Notes under the pieces: generated by a model | Database searches by the model: none | What the model saw: the letters and a program-made list of their open reading frames with translations, nothing else | What the model was told of the DNA's origin: nothing | In this document: piece after piece, positions 55,186-63,826 of the stretch | Numbering within the stretch: the stretch's first letter is position 1 | How the letters are laid out: each line of letters begins with the position of its first letter | Source: a virus | Strand: one strand, 5' to 3' | Virus record (IMG/VR): IMGVR_UViG_3300017605_000706 | Coordinates: 33,433-97,432 of that record | Length of the DNA: 64,000 nucleotides | Position numbers and translations under genes: made by a program

Positions 55186-55220
55186 CATCGTAATACGATC
55201 GTGTTCTACTCGTGAACACG
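55182..55220 (+). promoter_or_regulatory. Promoter and operator of the RHH gene
   Basis: TTGACA (55182-55187), 17 bp, TCTACT (55205-55210). The inverted repeat CGTGTTC-7-GAACACG (55200-55220) covers the -10 and reaches the start codon at 55222, and CGTAATACG (55190-55198) is another small palindrome in the spacer. The transcript would be nearly leaderless. The geometry suggests autoregulation by the RHH protein. Confidence 0.65.
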
Positions 55221-55221
55221 T

Positions 55222-55542
55222 ATGAGTAGACCACGTCGTGAAAAAGACGATCTCGAGAATGATAGGCTCTTGCGCGTTCGGCTCGATGACCAACTCGCGA
55301 TCATGCTCAAGTACGCGTGCGAGCAACGCGGCATGTCGAAATCGTCATTCGTGCGCGAGTCGCTGAGGGAGACGCTATCAGCGGGTGGGACGATCGTCGA
55401 CCGCGTTGGTCTAGAGGCCATGAATCAGGCCAAGATGATCGCTTTCAAGGTCATGAATCAAGCGACGCGCGACGCGTGCAATCTCGCACAAGAGCGTCTC
55501 GCCGACGAGCTGCGCGCGTTTTTTGGCGACGACATTGGGTAG
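55222..55542 (+). CDS. Ribbon-helix-helix (CopG/Arc-type) regulator
   Basis: The 106-aa protein has the RHH pattern: a short basic strand (RLLRVRLDDQLAIML) then helix-turn-helix with RGMSKSSFVRESLRE (about 15-55). The C-terminal half is helical and probably mediates multimerisation. An inverted repeat overlaps its own promoter, so autorepression is likely. Such proteins often control lysogeny or partition genes in phages. Confidence 0.85.
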   Translation: MSRPRREKDDLENDRLLRVRLDDQLAIMLKYACEQRGMSKSSFVRESLRETLSAGGTIVDRVGLEAMNQAKMIAFKVMNQATRDACNLAQERLADELRAFFGDDIG

Positions 55543-55580
55543 CTTTCGTTCAGAGTGGTGAGGTAGGTTAGCGGCCACCA

Positions 55581-56249
55581 ATGGCCAAGAAAAACAAGAA
55601 TCAAGCAGCGGCAGTAAGGGACTCTGAAGACGGCGTCGTGCGCGTCGTAACGGACGACACGCCCACGATCCAGGCTAGCCTTCCCGCAGGGGACGCCGAC
55701 CCGTTCGACGCTTTTATGGAGCCTCTCTCTCCTCTGATAGAGGAGTCATCTGCGCTTGCGCCGCCGATGACTCTTGACTCCGGTGTTGAGCTGACGCCCA
55801 CGGCGTTGGGTGCATTTCCGCCGCCTCCTGCGTTCCCGCCGCTGTCATCGGTAGATGACCCAATCGACGCAGACCACACTGGCGTAATCGCGCACGAGAT
55901 CATGGCGCTAAAGCCTACAGAGCCGCTTCCTGCCTCCTTAGCTGCTGAGGATCTCTTTAATCCTCGCGTGTGGGAGCTTGAGCAAAAAGTTCAGGATCTG
56001 ACGAGCCGTATCGACGTTGAGAGCGCGCTCCACATCGCCAAGATGTCTGAGATGATGTCTCAGACGGAACGCTTGATCCAAGATCTACGCGTTTGCCGTC
56101 TCTGGAGCCTTCGGACAAAGTCCGAAGCGAACATCCTCGTTCTCGCTCACGACGCAATCGAAGCGACGCACAAGGCTGTAGCCGTGCGTGGTTTTGCGGC
56201 CGGAGATATCGTCGAGGCGAGAGCGATCTCCGACCGGGTGATTATCTAG
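55581..56249 (+). CDS. Protein with Pro/Asp-rich centre and coiled coil
   Basis: The 222-aa protein starts MAKKNKNQAAAVRDSEDGVV, has an acidic/Pro-rich disordered middle (about 40-115) and a C-terminal coiled coil (VWELEQKVQDLTSRIDVESA). It overlaps the convergent 56246 gene by 4 bp. Function unknown. Confidence 0.78.
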   Translation: MAKKNKNQAAAVRDSEDGVVRVVTDDTPTIQASLPAGDADPFDAFMEPLSPLIEESSALAPPMTLDSGVELTPTALGAFPPPPAFPPLSSVDDPIDADHTGVIAHEIMALKPTEPLPASLAAEDLFNPRVWELEQKVQDLTSRIDVESALHIAKMSEMMSQTERLIQDLRVCRLWSLRTKSEANILVLAHDAIEATHKAVAVRGFAAGDIVEARAISDRVII

Positions 56250-56719
56250 GCCTTGCCCAGCGCGAGAAGAGCCCGCTTGACGTGCTGCGCGGCGGGCTTC
56301 AGGAAGTCGTGCTTGTCGTAATCAGACAGCCAGGCTTCGAGGTCAGCGCGCGCCAGTTCAGTCACGGCCTTGCCCGACAGCGGCAGCTTCACGGACTTCG
56401 GCGGCGTCTTTACGACAGGGGGCGGCAGCGTCACCGCAACCTTGGGCGTCTCTCGGGTACGCGGCGAAACCACGTACAGGTAGCTGAGCAGCTTCTTGGC
56501 CTGGCCCACGCGGAACTGCTCGCCGGCCTTCTTGTCGTCCCACTCGAAGTACCTGCGGAGTGGCGAGTCGGGATGGCGCGCGTCCTCGATGAGGAGTTCA
56601 GGGTGGGAACGGGCTTGATCGAGACTTCCCGCGATCTTTGCGATCCGAGAGCCGATGACTTGTGCGTCCTTTGGGTTGAAGTCGCTCGTATAGCTGTGAA
56701 ACTTGTACTTGATCGCCAT
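56246..56719 (-). CDS. Phage protein of the EDAR-x-P-x-SPL family
   Basis: The 157-aa product has LLIEDARHPDSPLRRYFEW and DDKKAGEQFRVGQAKKLLSY, the core of a family widespread in actinophages and other prophages (VEDARDPNSPLH..FEWDD..AAEQ.R..QAR.L). The middle is Pro/Val-rich and the end helical. The family's role is not established. It is co-directional with the 56734 gene. Confidence 0.8.
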   Translation of the reverse strand: MAIKYKFHSYTSDFNPKDAQVIGSRIAKIAGSLDQARSHPELLIEDARHPDSPLRRYFEWDDKKAGEQFRVGQAKKLLSYLYVVSPRTRETPKVAVTLPPPVVKTPPKSVKLPLSGKAVTELARADLEAWLSDYDKHDFLKPAAQHVKRALLALGKA

Positions 56720-56733
56720 GGTTTGTTCCTTCT

Positions 56734-57333
56734 TTAGATCGCTGCTCTGACGGCCGTTACCGCAAATCGGCCAAAAGACCCGCCTGTAGCAGGCGTCAAC
56801 TCCCCGATCCCAAAACTAAATCCTATGTCATGCAGTAAATTCACTGCACGATCTGCGGTAACGCGCTCGGTCCTGTATTCTAGCTGGAGGGTCGCCGCCC
56901 ATCCCTCATAGCGGGGAAGCCGCTTGGTGTAGTGGCCCCCGCCTGCGCGGGTAGTAATGGCATGCGATCTCATCGCCGAATAGGTCAGCGCGATCAGATC
57001 TCCTTGATCGATCGCCTTTACGAAGAGGTCGGCCTTGACGACGAGACGAGAGATGGCCTTTCCTCGCATCGCCCCGGCCACGAGAGCCCGCTTGATCTGG
57101 TCAGTGGTGACGCAGTCCTGGCCCGCATCATTCAACAGACGCGCCGCATCAAAATCGTCCGGGTCGTCACATAGATCATGCCTTTGAATCAAAGGCGAGA
57201 TCCCCTCGATATCGACTTCAATCGCTTCGAGGTTGATAGGAGATATAGCAATTACGCGAGGTTGGCTGTCTTCTTGTGCGCTTGCTACGTTTACCGTAGC
57301 GCGCGCGCTTCGCCCTGTGCGCAGGTATGACAC
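56734..57333 (-). CDS. Phage protein with GIGE...GGSFGRF motif
   Basis: GTG start. The 199-aa product has IEVDIEGISPLIQR near the N-terminus, AGAMRGKAISR, and GFSFGIGELTPATGGSFGRF at the end. This resembles a common phage family with a glycine-rich GIGEWRP...GGSFG.F C-terminus and a KKAMV segment, often near recombination genes and sometimes compared to RAMP-fold proteins. Role unknown. Confidence 0.78.
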   Translation of the reverse strand: MSYLRTGRSARATVNVASAQEDSQPRVIAISPINLEAIEVDIEGISPLIQRHDLCDDPDDFDAARLLNDAGQDCVTTDQIKRALVAGAMRGKAISRLVVKADLFVKAIDQGDLIALTYSAMRSHAITTRAGGGHYTKRLPRYEGWAATLQLEYRTERVTADRAVNLLHDIGFSFGIGELTPATGGSFGRFAVTAVRAAI

Positions 57334-57371
57334 GCCGCCTAAGACGAAACTGCTTTTGACCTATTCAACTT

Positions 57372-59606
57372 TCATCCAACAAGTTCCACCGTGACGACGA
57401 TATTCGTTTGGGGCGTAGTGGGGGCCACAGTTTTCGTGACGCGGAGCGCAATGCGGTCGCCGGCAGCAACCGTGATCTGGCTGGTGTCGGGGCCTGCGCT
57501 GGTGGCCGTGTTGCCCATGGCCTGGTCGAGCTGGGTCACGGCGCCATTCAGGAGGAGCGTGTACTGATTCGTCGAGCCGCCGGTGCCCGCCGTGGCGTGG
57601 ATGCGCATGTTGCGGAGCGTGCCCGCGCGAGGCATCAACATCTCGATCTGGACGGTGGTCTCGGTCGCCAGACCGCCACCCGGCGCGAAGAATCGAGCGG
57701 CAGTCGCCGTCGTACTCGCTAGCGTGCCGAACGTGATCTCCGACGGTCCGACGATGGCCCAGCCAGTGTTGCCGGTGCCTGAGTCTTTCGTCCAGATTAC
57801 GGCACCAGCCACGCCCTGGCTGTTCGTGGCCAACGAGCCCGGCGGCGCCGTGATGCGCGACTCGGGGCTGCCGACGACGTTGATCGTGGCCATCTGCGCG
57901 CCGGCAGGGTTGCTGTTGTTGGTGACGCCAACGTTCGCTGGCGTCGGCGGCACTACAAGGCCTGTGGTCGCGTCGACCGTGTTGTTGCCGGTGCAGGCGC
58001 GATAGCCCGCGAACGTACCCGCGCCGACGTTCGTATAGCGGATGCCTTGTAGGCTGTTCCGCGTGTAGTTGTCATTCACGGTGACGTTGTTGACGTTGAA
58101 ACCGTTCTCGGTGTCGAGGTTGATACCGTCGGTGATGCGCGTGACCGTAGCGATCACTAGATTTCCTGTGATCGTCCAGTCATCTCCGGTGACACCAATG
58201 GCACGCGCCTGAACTGCCTGCCACGTGCCCACGGCAGCCGGGTTGACGTTCAGGAATACGAGGTTGCCGCTTACCGCGAGCTGCTTGCAGTCCTCCATGC
58301 GCAAAATGATGACGCCGTTGACGTTGGCGACGCCGCGCAGGATGTTGTTCGAGACGATGATGTCGAAAATCGACCCGGGACTGTCGATGAAGTACCAGAT
58401 CGCTGCGCGCTCGTTTCCGCCGCCGATAACGTTCTCTGCATTGATGATGTTGGCGTCAGCAATGACATTTTGTGGGTTACGGAGCGAGATGCCGGCTTCG
58501 CCAAGGATCGTCTCCTGAATGTCCATCACGTTGCCGATGATGTCGGTGTTCGAGACAAGGAGCCCCTGGATCGTGCCGGCGGCAAGGAAGACGTTGAAGC
58601 TGCAAGTGTGGCGCTTCGAGTACTTGTCGATGCCGCCGTCGCGGACGCCTGTCAACGTGATCGCGATGTTCGAGAAGGCCGGGTTGAGGTCGAAGATGTT
58701 GCCGAGGATGTTGAACGCCGTTGGCCCCTCGCCGAGGTGAGGCTCGAAATCGATGCACTGCGCGGCCGTACTGTTCATCCAGTTGTCGATGATGTCGATC
58801 TGCGCGACGTCGCGCTGCGTGCTCACGCTCGATCGCGAGAAGGTTCCCTGGTTGAACGTGTTGAACAGCATGCGGGCGTTAACGACGGTGAAGCCCGCAC
58901 CGAAGGCGCCGTTGCCGCCGAGCAGACGAACACTATCGCCGCGGATGGGATCGAATATGACGTCTTGGATTTCGAGGTCCGTCGGGTTGACGTTCACGAC
59001 CGGCGGGTTGCTCTGCGAGAATTGCACCCAGTGCGTCTGATCGACGAAGTTGGTAAGCGTGTCCGCGTTCATGCGCATGTTGTAGAAACGCACGCGCTGC
59101 GTGGAGCTGGTGATACGAAACACCTCGACGATGCGCCCGAGCGCGTCACCAGTAAGCTTGATCCAACTGTTGTAGCCGTCGCCGAAAAACGTGATGTTGC
59201 TCTTAGCGCTGAGGATGATGATGCCTTCAACAACGGTGTTGTAGACGGCATAGCCGAGCACCGCCGGTGGGATGTAGATCATCCCGCCACCGGCCGCAGC
59301 GGCCGCATTGACAGCATTTTGGATGGCGGCGTTGCAGCTCGTGACCCCGTCCCCTACGGCGCCGAAGTCGCGAACGATATTGAATACGCGGAGATTGACG
59401 AGGTTCTGCTCAGCCCAGCCGTGAGCATCGGCGTTGAGCTTGAAGTAGGTCTGGATCGGATCGCTCGGACCGATCGATCCGTCGCCGCGGACCCACACTG
59501 AGCCAAGCCCGCGCGCCGTTCCCGGGCCTGCGTCGGGGTCCGTGATCCGGTTCTGCCACGACGCAATCTGATCGCGAAATTCTTCGGTGGAGAACACCTT
59601 GGACAT
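57372..59606 (-). CDS. Tailspike-like protein, right-handed beta-helix
   Basis: I chose MSKVFSTEEFRD (59606) rather than a Met 4 residues upstream, because the paralogue starts identically. The 744-aa protein has a short N-terminal part (1-90) like that of the 59611 protein. Then come FGAVGDGVTSCNAAIQNAVN and many turns of Asn/Ile-rich beta-helix repeats (SNITFFGDG..., ADANIINAENVIGGGNERAA), as in pectate-lyase-like tailspikes. The C-terminal about 120 aa (PRAGTLRNMRIHA to TVELVG) match its neighbour. It probably binds or degrades a host polysaccharide. Confidence 0.85.
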   Translation of the reverse strand: MSKVFSTEEFRDQIASWQNRITDPDAGPGTARGLGSVWVRGDGSIGPSDPIQTYFKLNADAHGWAEQNLVNLRVFNIVRDFGAVGDGVTSCNAAIQNAVNAAAAAGGGMIYIPPAVLGYAVYNTVVEGIIILSAKSNITFFGDGYNSWIKLTGDALGRIVEVFRITSSTQRVRFYNMRMNADTLTNFVDQTHWVQFSQSNPPVVNVNPTDLEIQDVIFDPIRGDSVRLLGGNGAFGAGFTVVNARMLFNTFNQGTFSRSSVSTQRDVAQIDIIDNWMNSTAAQCIDFEPHLGEGPTAFNILGNIFDLNPAFSNIAITLTGVRDGGIDKYSKRHTCSFNVFLAAGTIQGLLVSNTDIIGNVMDIQETILGEAGISLRNPQNVIADANIINAENVIGGGNERAAIWYFIDSPGSIFDIIVSNNILRGVANVNGVIILRMEDCKQLAVSGNLVFLNVNPAAVGTWQAVQARAIGVTGDDWTITGNLVIATVTRITDGINLDTENGFNVNNVTVNDNYTRNSLQGIRYTNVGAGTFAGYRACTGNNTVDATTGLVVPPTPANVGVTNNSNPAGAQMATINVVGSPESRITAPPGSLATNSQGVAGAVIWTKDSGTGNTGWAIVGPSEITFGTLASTTATAARFFAPGGGLATETTVQIEMLMPRAGTLRNMRIHATAGTGGSTNQYTLLLNGAVTQLDQAMGNTATSAGPDTSQITVAAGDRIALRVTKTVAPTTPQTNIVVTVELVG

Positions 59607-59610
59607 AGCG

Positions 59611-61740
59611 TTATACAAGCTCCAGGCTGGCGATAACGTTCGTCTGGCCAGCTGCGACGCCCGCGCTCTTGACGATGCTCACCGATACCAGCGAGCCCGC
59701 GGCGACGGTCGCCGTATGCGTGAGGTCCGACACCGCACCCGTCGCCGTGTTGCTCTGGGTGGTAGTGATGGCAGTATCAACGCCGCCGATTCGCACTGTG
59801 TACGTCACGGTCGCAGCGCCGGTGCCAGCGCCAGCGGTCTGGATCCGGAGGTTGCGGATCGTGCCAGCGCGCGTAATCGGCATCTGAATCTCGGCGGCCG
59901 GCGACGTTGCCTCGTACCCGGGCGCCATGAAGACAGCAGTGGCCGCCGTCGTCGTGTCACCGGTGCCAAAGACGAGCGCCGAGCCGCCCATGGCGACCCA
60001 CCCGAGGTTGCCGACACCAGCCTCCTTGTAGTAAACAGCCGTCGAGGGACCGCCGTCGCGTCGCAGGAACATCGAGCCGATGCGCGCAGTGACGACGCCT
60101 TCCGGCGTGCCATCACCCGTGAATAGCTGGGTGCCCGCGCCACCGCCCGACCCGGAATTGAAGCCGACGCGGGGGATGACGGTGACGCCGACGTTCGTGA
60201 AGTCCGTGGTCGCGCCGGCAAAGTTGTTGCCGCCGTACATGATCACGTTGTTGGTGAAGTTACCGCCACCGCCACCGATCTCGAACTGGACACCGTTGGT
60301 GACGTTGTTGCCCAGGTTGGAGACGATGCTGACGCCCAGGACGTTGGCGCCGTTGGCGAGTAGGCGCACCGCCGCCAAGCCGGTGCCGGCGGCTGCCGAC
60401 CACTGGTTGCCGGGGCCGATGAGGACGTCGTCCATTGCGACCGTGACGGCCTGGACGTCGCAGCCGATGATCGTGCCCGCACCCGCGTTCGTCCAGCGGC
60501 ACACGTTGCCGCCCAGCGACCACCGGACGGCGTCGACTACGGTCATGATCGGCGCTGACGCGACTTCCTGCAAAAGGATGTTGTTGCCGATGCGGAAGCG
60601 GCTCGGAGCGGCGCCGCCGGAGGACTCGACCTTGATGCACTCGCCGACGCTGCCACCCTCGCGGTCGACGATGTTTGCGACGAAGGTGCAGTCAGTGACG
60701 TTACCAAAGATACGAACCACGGCGTTCGCCGTTGCAAACGTTCCCGAGAAGATCGGGTTGCCGTACACCGACAGGAACCGGCACCCCGACATGGTCAGGT
60801 ACCCGCCGAGGAGAATGTTGTTGGTCAAGACCGAGTGCGACAAGAGACCCGTCGCGTCGCCTTCGAGCCGGATGGCGCGAGGTTCGGTTCCTGTGTGATT
60901 GATCTCGTTGTTCGAGATGTTGATGGCCTGGCTGTTCACGTTCGCCGTCGCGACGATGGCGATATCGGTCTCGCAGTTGGTGAAGTAGTTATCGATCACC
61001 CACAGCGACTTCATGCCCTGCTCGCCGCCGAAGCCGAAGCGCGAGCACCCGTCGAAGACGTTATCGCGGATCCATCCGCGGTTAGCCAGGTTGCCGACCG
61101 CGCCGACAACGTGCACGCCATCGCCGCTAGCAGCGGGCATCCCACCGAACCAGTTGGAGTCGATCCGGAAGTCGGTGATAGCGCCGGCCGTAGCATCGAC
61201 GAGCAGCAAGTGATTGCTGCGCGCCGCCGCCGGGTTGGTGAGGCCGCTACCGTCGAGCCTGATGTTCGTGATGCGGGTCGAGAGCGAACCCGCCACGAGG
61301 TTGATCATGGAGCCGGCTGCGCCGCCCGCGTTGCGTGTCCACTTCAACACCGATCCCGCGCCAGCGCCCCAGAGCTGGACCGCAGACGGGACGGTGATGC
61401 TCGTGGCGATCGCGAACGTGCCGCGCGGGATCCACACGACGCCACCGCCGAGCCCCGAGACTTCAGTAATAGCCGCCTGGATGGAGGCCGTCGCGTCCGT
61501 GACGCCGTCGGCGATGGCGCCGAAGTCGAGGATCGACCGCCAACCTAGGGACTGGGAAAGTTTCTCCCAATTCGTCGCCGCCGCGCCCGTCTTCTGGTAG
61601 AGACCTGGGCTACCCGCGGTCCTCGTGTAGAGGCTGCCAATGTTGCGGACGAGCCCAGGGCCTGTGGAAGGGTCGGCCGCGCCATCAAGAATGTTTACGA
61701 GATTCAGCCTGATCTCGTCTGCAGCAAATACTTTAGACAT
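59611..61740 (-). CDS. Tailspike-like protein, right-handed beta-helix (paralogue)
   Basis: The 709-aa protein starts MSKVFAADEIRLNLVNILDG. It has FGAIADGVTDATASIQAAIT (pectate-lyase-like opening), beta-helix repeats and a C-terminal domain like that of the 57372 protein (FGTGDTTTAATAVFMAPG; RAGTIRNLRIQTAG; ASLELV). The shared ends with a different middle suggest swapping of the receptor-binding part. AAAGGAGAAGG precedes the start. Confidence 0.86.
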   Translation of the reverse strand: MSKVFAADEIRLNLVNILDGAADPSTGPGLVRNIGSLYTRTAGSPGLYQKTGAAATNWEKLSQSLGWRSILDFGAIADGVTDATASIQAAITEVSGLGGGVVWIPRGTFAIATSITVPSAVQLWGAGAGSVLKWTRNAGGAAGSMINLVAGSLSTRITNIRLDGSGLTNPAAARSNHLLLVDATAGAITDFRIDSNWFGGMPAASGDGVHVVGAVGNLANRGWIRDNVFDGCSRFGFGGEQGMKSLWVIDNYFTNCETDIAIVATANVNSQAINISNNEINHTGTEPRAIRLEGDATGLLSHSVLTNNILLGGYLTMSGCRFLSVYGNPIFSGTFATANAVVRIFGNVTDCTFVANIVDREGGSVGECIKVESSGGAAPSRFRIGNNILLQEVASAPIMTVVDAVRWSLGGNVCRWTNAGAGTIIGCDVQAVTVAMDDVLIGPGNQWSAAAGTGLAAVRLLANGANVLGVSIVSNLGNNVTNGVQFEIGGGGGNFTNNVIMYGGNNFAGATTDFTNVGVTVIPRVGFNSGSGGGAGTQLFTGDGTPEGVVTARIGSMFLRRDGGPSTAVYYKEAGVGNLGWVAMGGSALVFGTGDTTTAATAVFMAPGYEATSPAAEIQMPITRAGTIRNLRIQTAGAGTGAATVTYTVRIGGVDTAITTTQSNTATGAVSDLTHTATVAAGSLVSVSIVKSAGVAAGQTNVIASLELV

Positions 61741-61759
61741 TCTTTAAAACCCTTCTCCT

Positions 61760-62344
61760 TTAGAAATTGAAGACGAAGAAGGCGATTCGATCACCGGCTG
61801 TAAGCGCGCCCGTTGTGATCACCCTGAACGCGAGCGTTGTCCGATCTCCAGGTAGAAGATTGGGGCAGTCGAACGCGGTAACGAGCGCCACGCCGTCATT
61901 GGACGGGAAAACTGCGTAGTTATCGTTAGCGCGAGCAACGGGTAGCGTTACGAAGAAGTCCGTGCCTTCTAGACCCGTAGCGATGTACACGAACGCATCC
62001 GGGTTACCCGAGGAGCTTCCTGAACCGCCGCCGCCTACAACAAACGGTCGAGGGCTCAACCCAGCGAATCCGTTACTAATCCCAACACCGAACCCGCGTA
62101 GCATGGAATGCCACGCCTCAAGCAGCACGTTACCGTCGATTTGAGAACCTGTCGGGTTCGTGGCGGTGAACGCTGTCGTTGTGACGAGGTTCGGGTCTAT
62201 CGTCAGGCCAGCTGAAAGCTGATCGAACTCGACACGGTCGGGCTTGACCGGGATCCCATTGATATTGATGTTGTGGGCGAATACAACCGTGCCGCCCGCA
62301 GGGACCGAAACTGGAACAATTTGGAATAGTTGTGGGCTCGGCAC
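61760..62344 (-). CDS. Structural protein, possible tail/fibre adaptor
   Basis: The 194-aa product has a beta-rich N-terminus (PVSVPAGGTVVFAHNININ), a Gly/Ser-rich linker (VVGGGGSGSSSGNPDAF) and a C-terminal beta part (LAFRVITTGALTAGDRIAFF). Upstream of two tailspike genes on the same strand, a virion connector or short fibre is likely. GTG start; the stop precedes the first spike start by 19 bp. Confidence 0.75.
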   Translation of the reverse strand: MPSPQLFQIVPVSVPAGGTVVFAHNININGIPVKPDRVEFDQLSAGLTIDPNLVTTTAFTATNPTGSQIDGNVLLEAWHSMLRGFGVGISNGFAGLSPRPFVVGGGGSGSSSGNPDAFVYIATGLEGTDFFVTLPVARANDNYAVFPSNDGVALVTAFDCPNLLPGDRTTLAFRVITTGALTAGDRIAFFVFNF

Positions 62345-62473
62345 GGACCTACTCTTGTGTTGTAGCCATGGATCAGATCCCTGATCTTGACGCTAACACG
62401 AGAGTAGTTTCAACTGCAAGAGTCTACCATACTTGCAGTACTACAGACGTCCGTGCTACAAGAGGGTAGGCCT
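62345..62473. promoter_or_regulatory. 129-bp gap with inverted repeat
   Basis: Contains ACTGCAAG (62413-62420) and CTTGCAGT (62432-62439), perfect 8-bp arms 11 bp apart, in the region expected to carry the promoter of the leftward structural genes. I see no long ORF. No consensus -35/-10 pair was convincing. Confidence 0.45.
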
Positions 62474-62845
62474 CTAGTAGACCTCATAGAGGTCGCCGTG
62501 AAACCACTGGTTTAGCCGTTGAACTAGCCTATCCGTAGGCAACGCGCCCATCTGGCTCGTCCAGCCACGATAAGCGGCTTCACGCGGTATCTTATCGGAA
62601 ATACAATGTATTTCCCATGGGACGTCATCCCATGACGCTACGTCTGAGGTTCGCCCAATAAGCGCTACGACGCCGTCTACGAAATTGTAGACGGCGTCGT
62701 AACTGTGCACGTGTGATACGGTTACGGTCGGCGTGTTTTGCCGACCGTAGACGCGCAGATCGTTACCGTCCTGAACGGCTGCAAGTCCGCGATATACTAA
62801 AATAACACGGCCAGAGTAGTCTCCGCACCGAAAGCGCCAGATCAC
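62474..62845 (-). CDS. PWEIH-family protein (C-terminally extended)
   Basis: GTG 62845 overlaps the stop of the small gene at 62842. The 123-aa product begins M-IWRFRCGDYSGRVILVYRG and has VPWEIHCISDKIPREAAYRG, followed by about 25 extra residues (TDRLVQRLNQWFHGDLYEVY). The 63371 copy has the same start (M-IWIFASDL) and a similar extension, so the two form a subgroup. Confidence 0.84.
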   Translation of the reverse strand: MIWRFRCGDYSGRVILVYRGLAAVQDGNDLRVYGRQNTPTVTVSHVHSYDAVYNFVDGVVALIGRTSDVASWDDVPWEIHCISDKIPREAAYRGWTSQMGALPTDRLVQRLNQWFHGDLYEVY

Positions 62846-62994
62846 GGCTTGGCCTTCTTGGGCCGCTTGAACTTGAGCAAGCGATCGCCTCTCTGTTTGT
62901 TCCAGAGGGCGATCGAGTGGAATCGAGTCGTAGCTTTGATCTCGCCTGAGGGGCTGAACACTACCCAAATGATTTCTGGGATGGGCTGATTCAC
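62842..62994 (-). CDS. 50-aa basic protein
   Basis: GTG 62994 to TGA 62842. The product (MNQPIPEIIWVVFSPSGEIK...) has a strand-rich front and a basic end (LLKFKRPKKAKP). The stop overlaps the next GTG (GTGA). Composition and coupling support that it is real. Function unknown. Confidence 0.6.
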   Translation of the reverse strand: MNQPIPEIIWVVFSPSGEIKATTRFHSIALWNKQRGDRLLKFKRPKKAKP

Positions 62995-63013
62995 AGCCGA
63001 GCACTCTAGGCGA

Positions 63014-63352
63014 TCAGTGTGACGGGACCACGATGAAGTGAAACTCGGAACCGATACTGCGGACTTCGCTGTCGCGAACTTTTCGTGGGTCCATAGCGCC
63101 TACGAGGTCGGCTCTAGTAAGCTGCACGTAGCCGAGGTTGTTCCAGTGAACAGCTAGCTTCGCCAAGCTCTTCATAGGAATGTCGAGCGCTTCGGCCAGG
63201 TCTGACAGGAAGACTTTGTACGGCCCGTAACTGATCTTGCGCGCCGCGAGTTGGCGCGCTGTCGCTAGCGCCTTGTTGGCCGCAGCTTTATGCGACGGGT
63301 TCTCCTGCATCTGTTCGAGAAGATCGAAATCGATCGGCTGATTGATCGCCAT
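63014..63352 (-). CDS. Small winged-helix-like protein
   Basis: The 112-aa product has helices and a LAEALDIPMKSLAKLAVHWN segment followed by YVQLTRADL, which resembles a helix-turn-helix plus wing. TATACT lies 12 bases upstream of the start and may be its -10. Possible regulator of this leftward unit. Confidence 0.65.
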   Translation of the reverse strand: MAINQPIDFDLLEQMQENPSHKAAANKALATARQLAARKISYGPYKVFLSDLAEALDIPMKSLAKLAVHWNNLGYVQLTRADLVGAMDPRKVRDSEVRSIGSEFHFIVVPSH

Positions 63353-63370
63353 TTTTTATGACGCAGTATA

Positions 63371-63826
63371 CTACACGATCTCCTGAACAAGTACAGGACT
63401 GATCATAGCCAGCCTGAGCGCAAAGATCAGCCGCCTTTTCAGGCTGTCACTCGATACGGCGCCGTTCTCACCTGTGTAAGCGTGATAGGCCGCTTCTCTA
63501 GCGACGTCGTCGTCTATCGTATGAATTTCCCACGGGACGTCATCGAAAGGTTGATAGCGCCGGATCGATGGGTACTCCGTGAGGTCAAAGCGAGGCCATA
63601 TCGTATCCAGATGAGGTGGCTTGCCTGGACGGCCTACGTAATGGGCTCCCCAACTCAGTTGAAAACAGTCCGACTGGAAAGCCTGGAAAGCGCCGTAGGC
63701 GCGCTGCAGCGCGTACAGGCGCCATGAAGGGAGCCCGTGATCTTCGCGCTCGTGGTATGTTCTCAGGCAGAGTCCGCGACAGACGACGAAATAGCTGCTC
63801 AAGTCTGACGCGAAGATCCAGATCAC
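63371..63826 (-). CDS. PWEIH-family protein (C-terminally extended)
   Basis: GTG 63826 overlaps the stop of the truncated gene at the right edge. The 151-aa product begins M-IWIFASDLSSYFVVCRGL and has VPWEIHTIDDDVAREAAYHA then about 30 extra residues (SSDSLKRRLIFALRLAMISP). Same subgroup as 62474. Confidence 0.85.
   Translation of the reverse strand: MIWIFASDLSSYFVVCRGLCLRTYHEREDHGLPSWRLYALQRAYGAFQAFQSDCFQLSWGAHYVGRPGKPPHLDTIWPRFDLTEYPSIRRYQPFDDVPWEIHTIDDDVAREAAYHAYTGENGAVSSDSLKRRLIFALRLAMISPVLVQEIV

Noticed and set aside
58470-59501. 343-aa plus-strand ORF inside the tailspike gene
   Set aside because: Very rich in Arg, Val, Asp and Ala with no domain; it is the mirror frame of the beta-helix gene, which has clear homology-type repeats.
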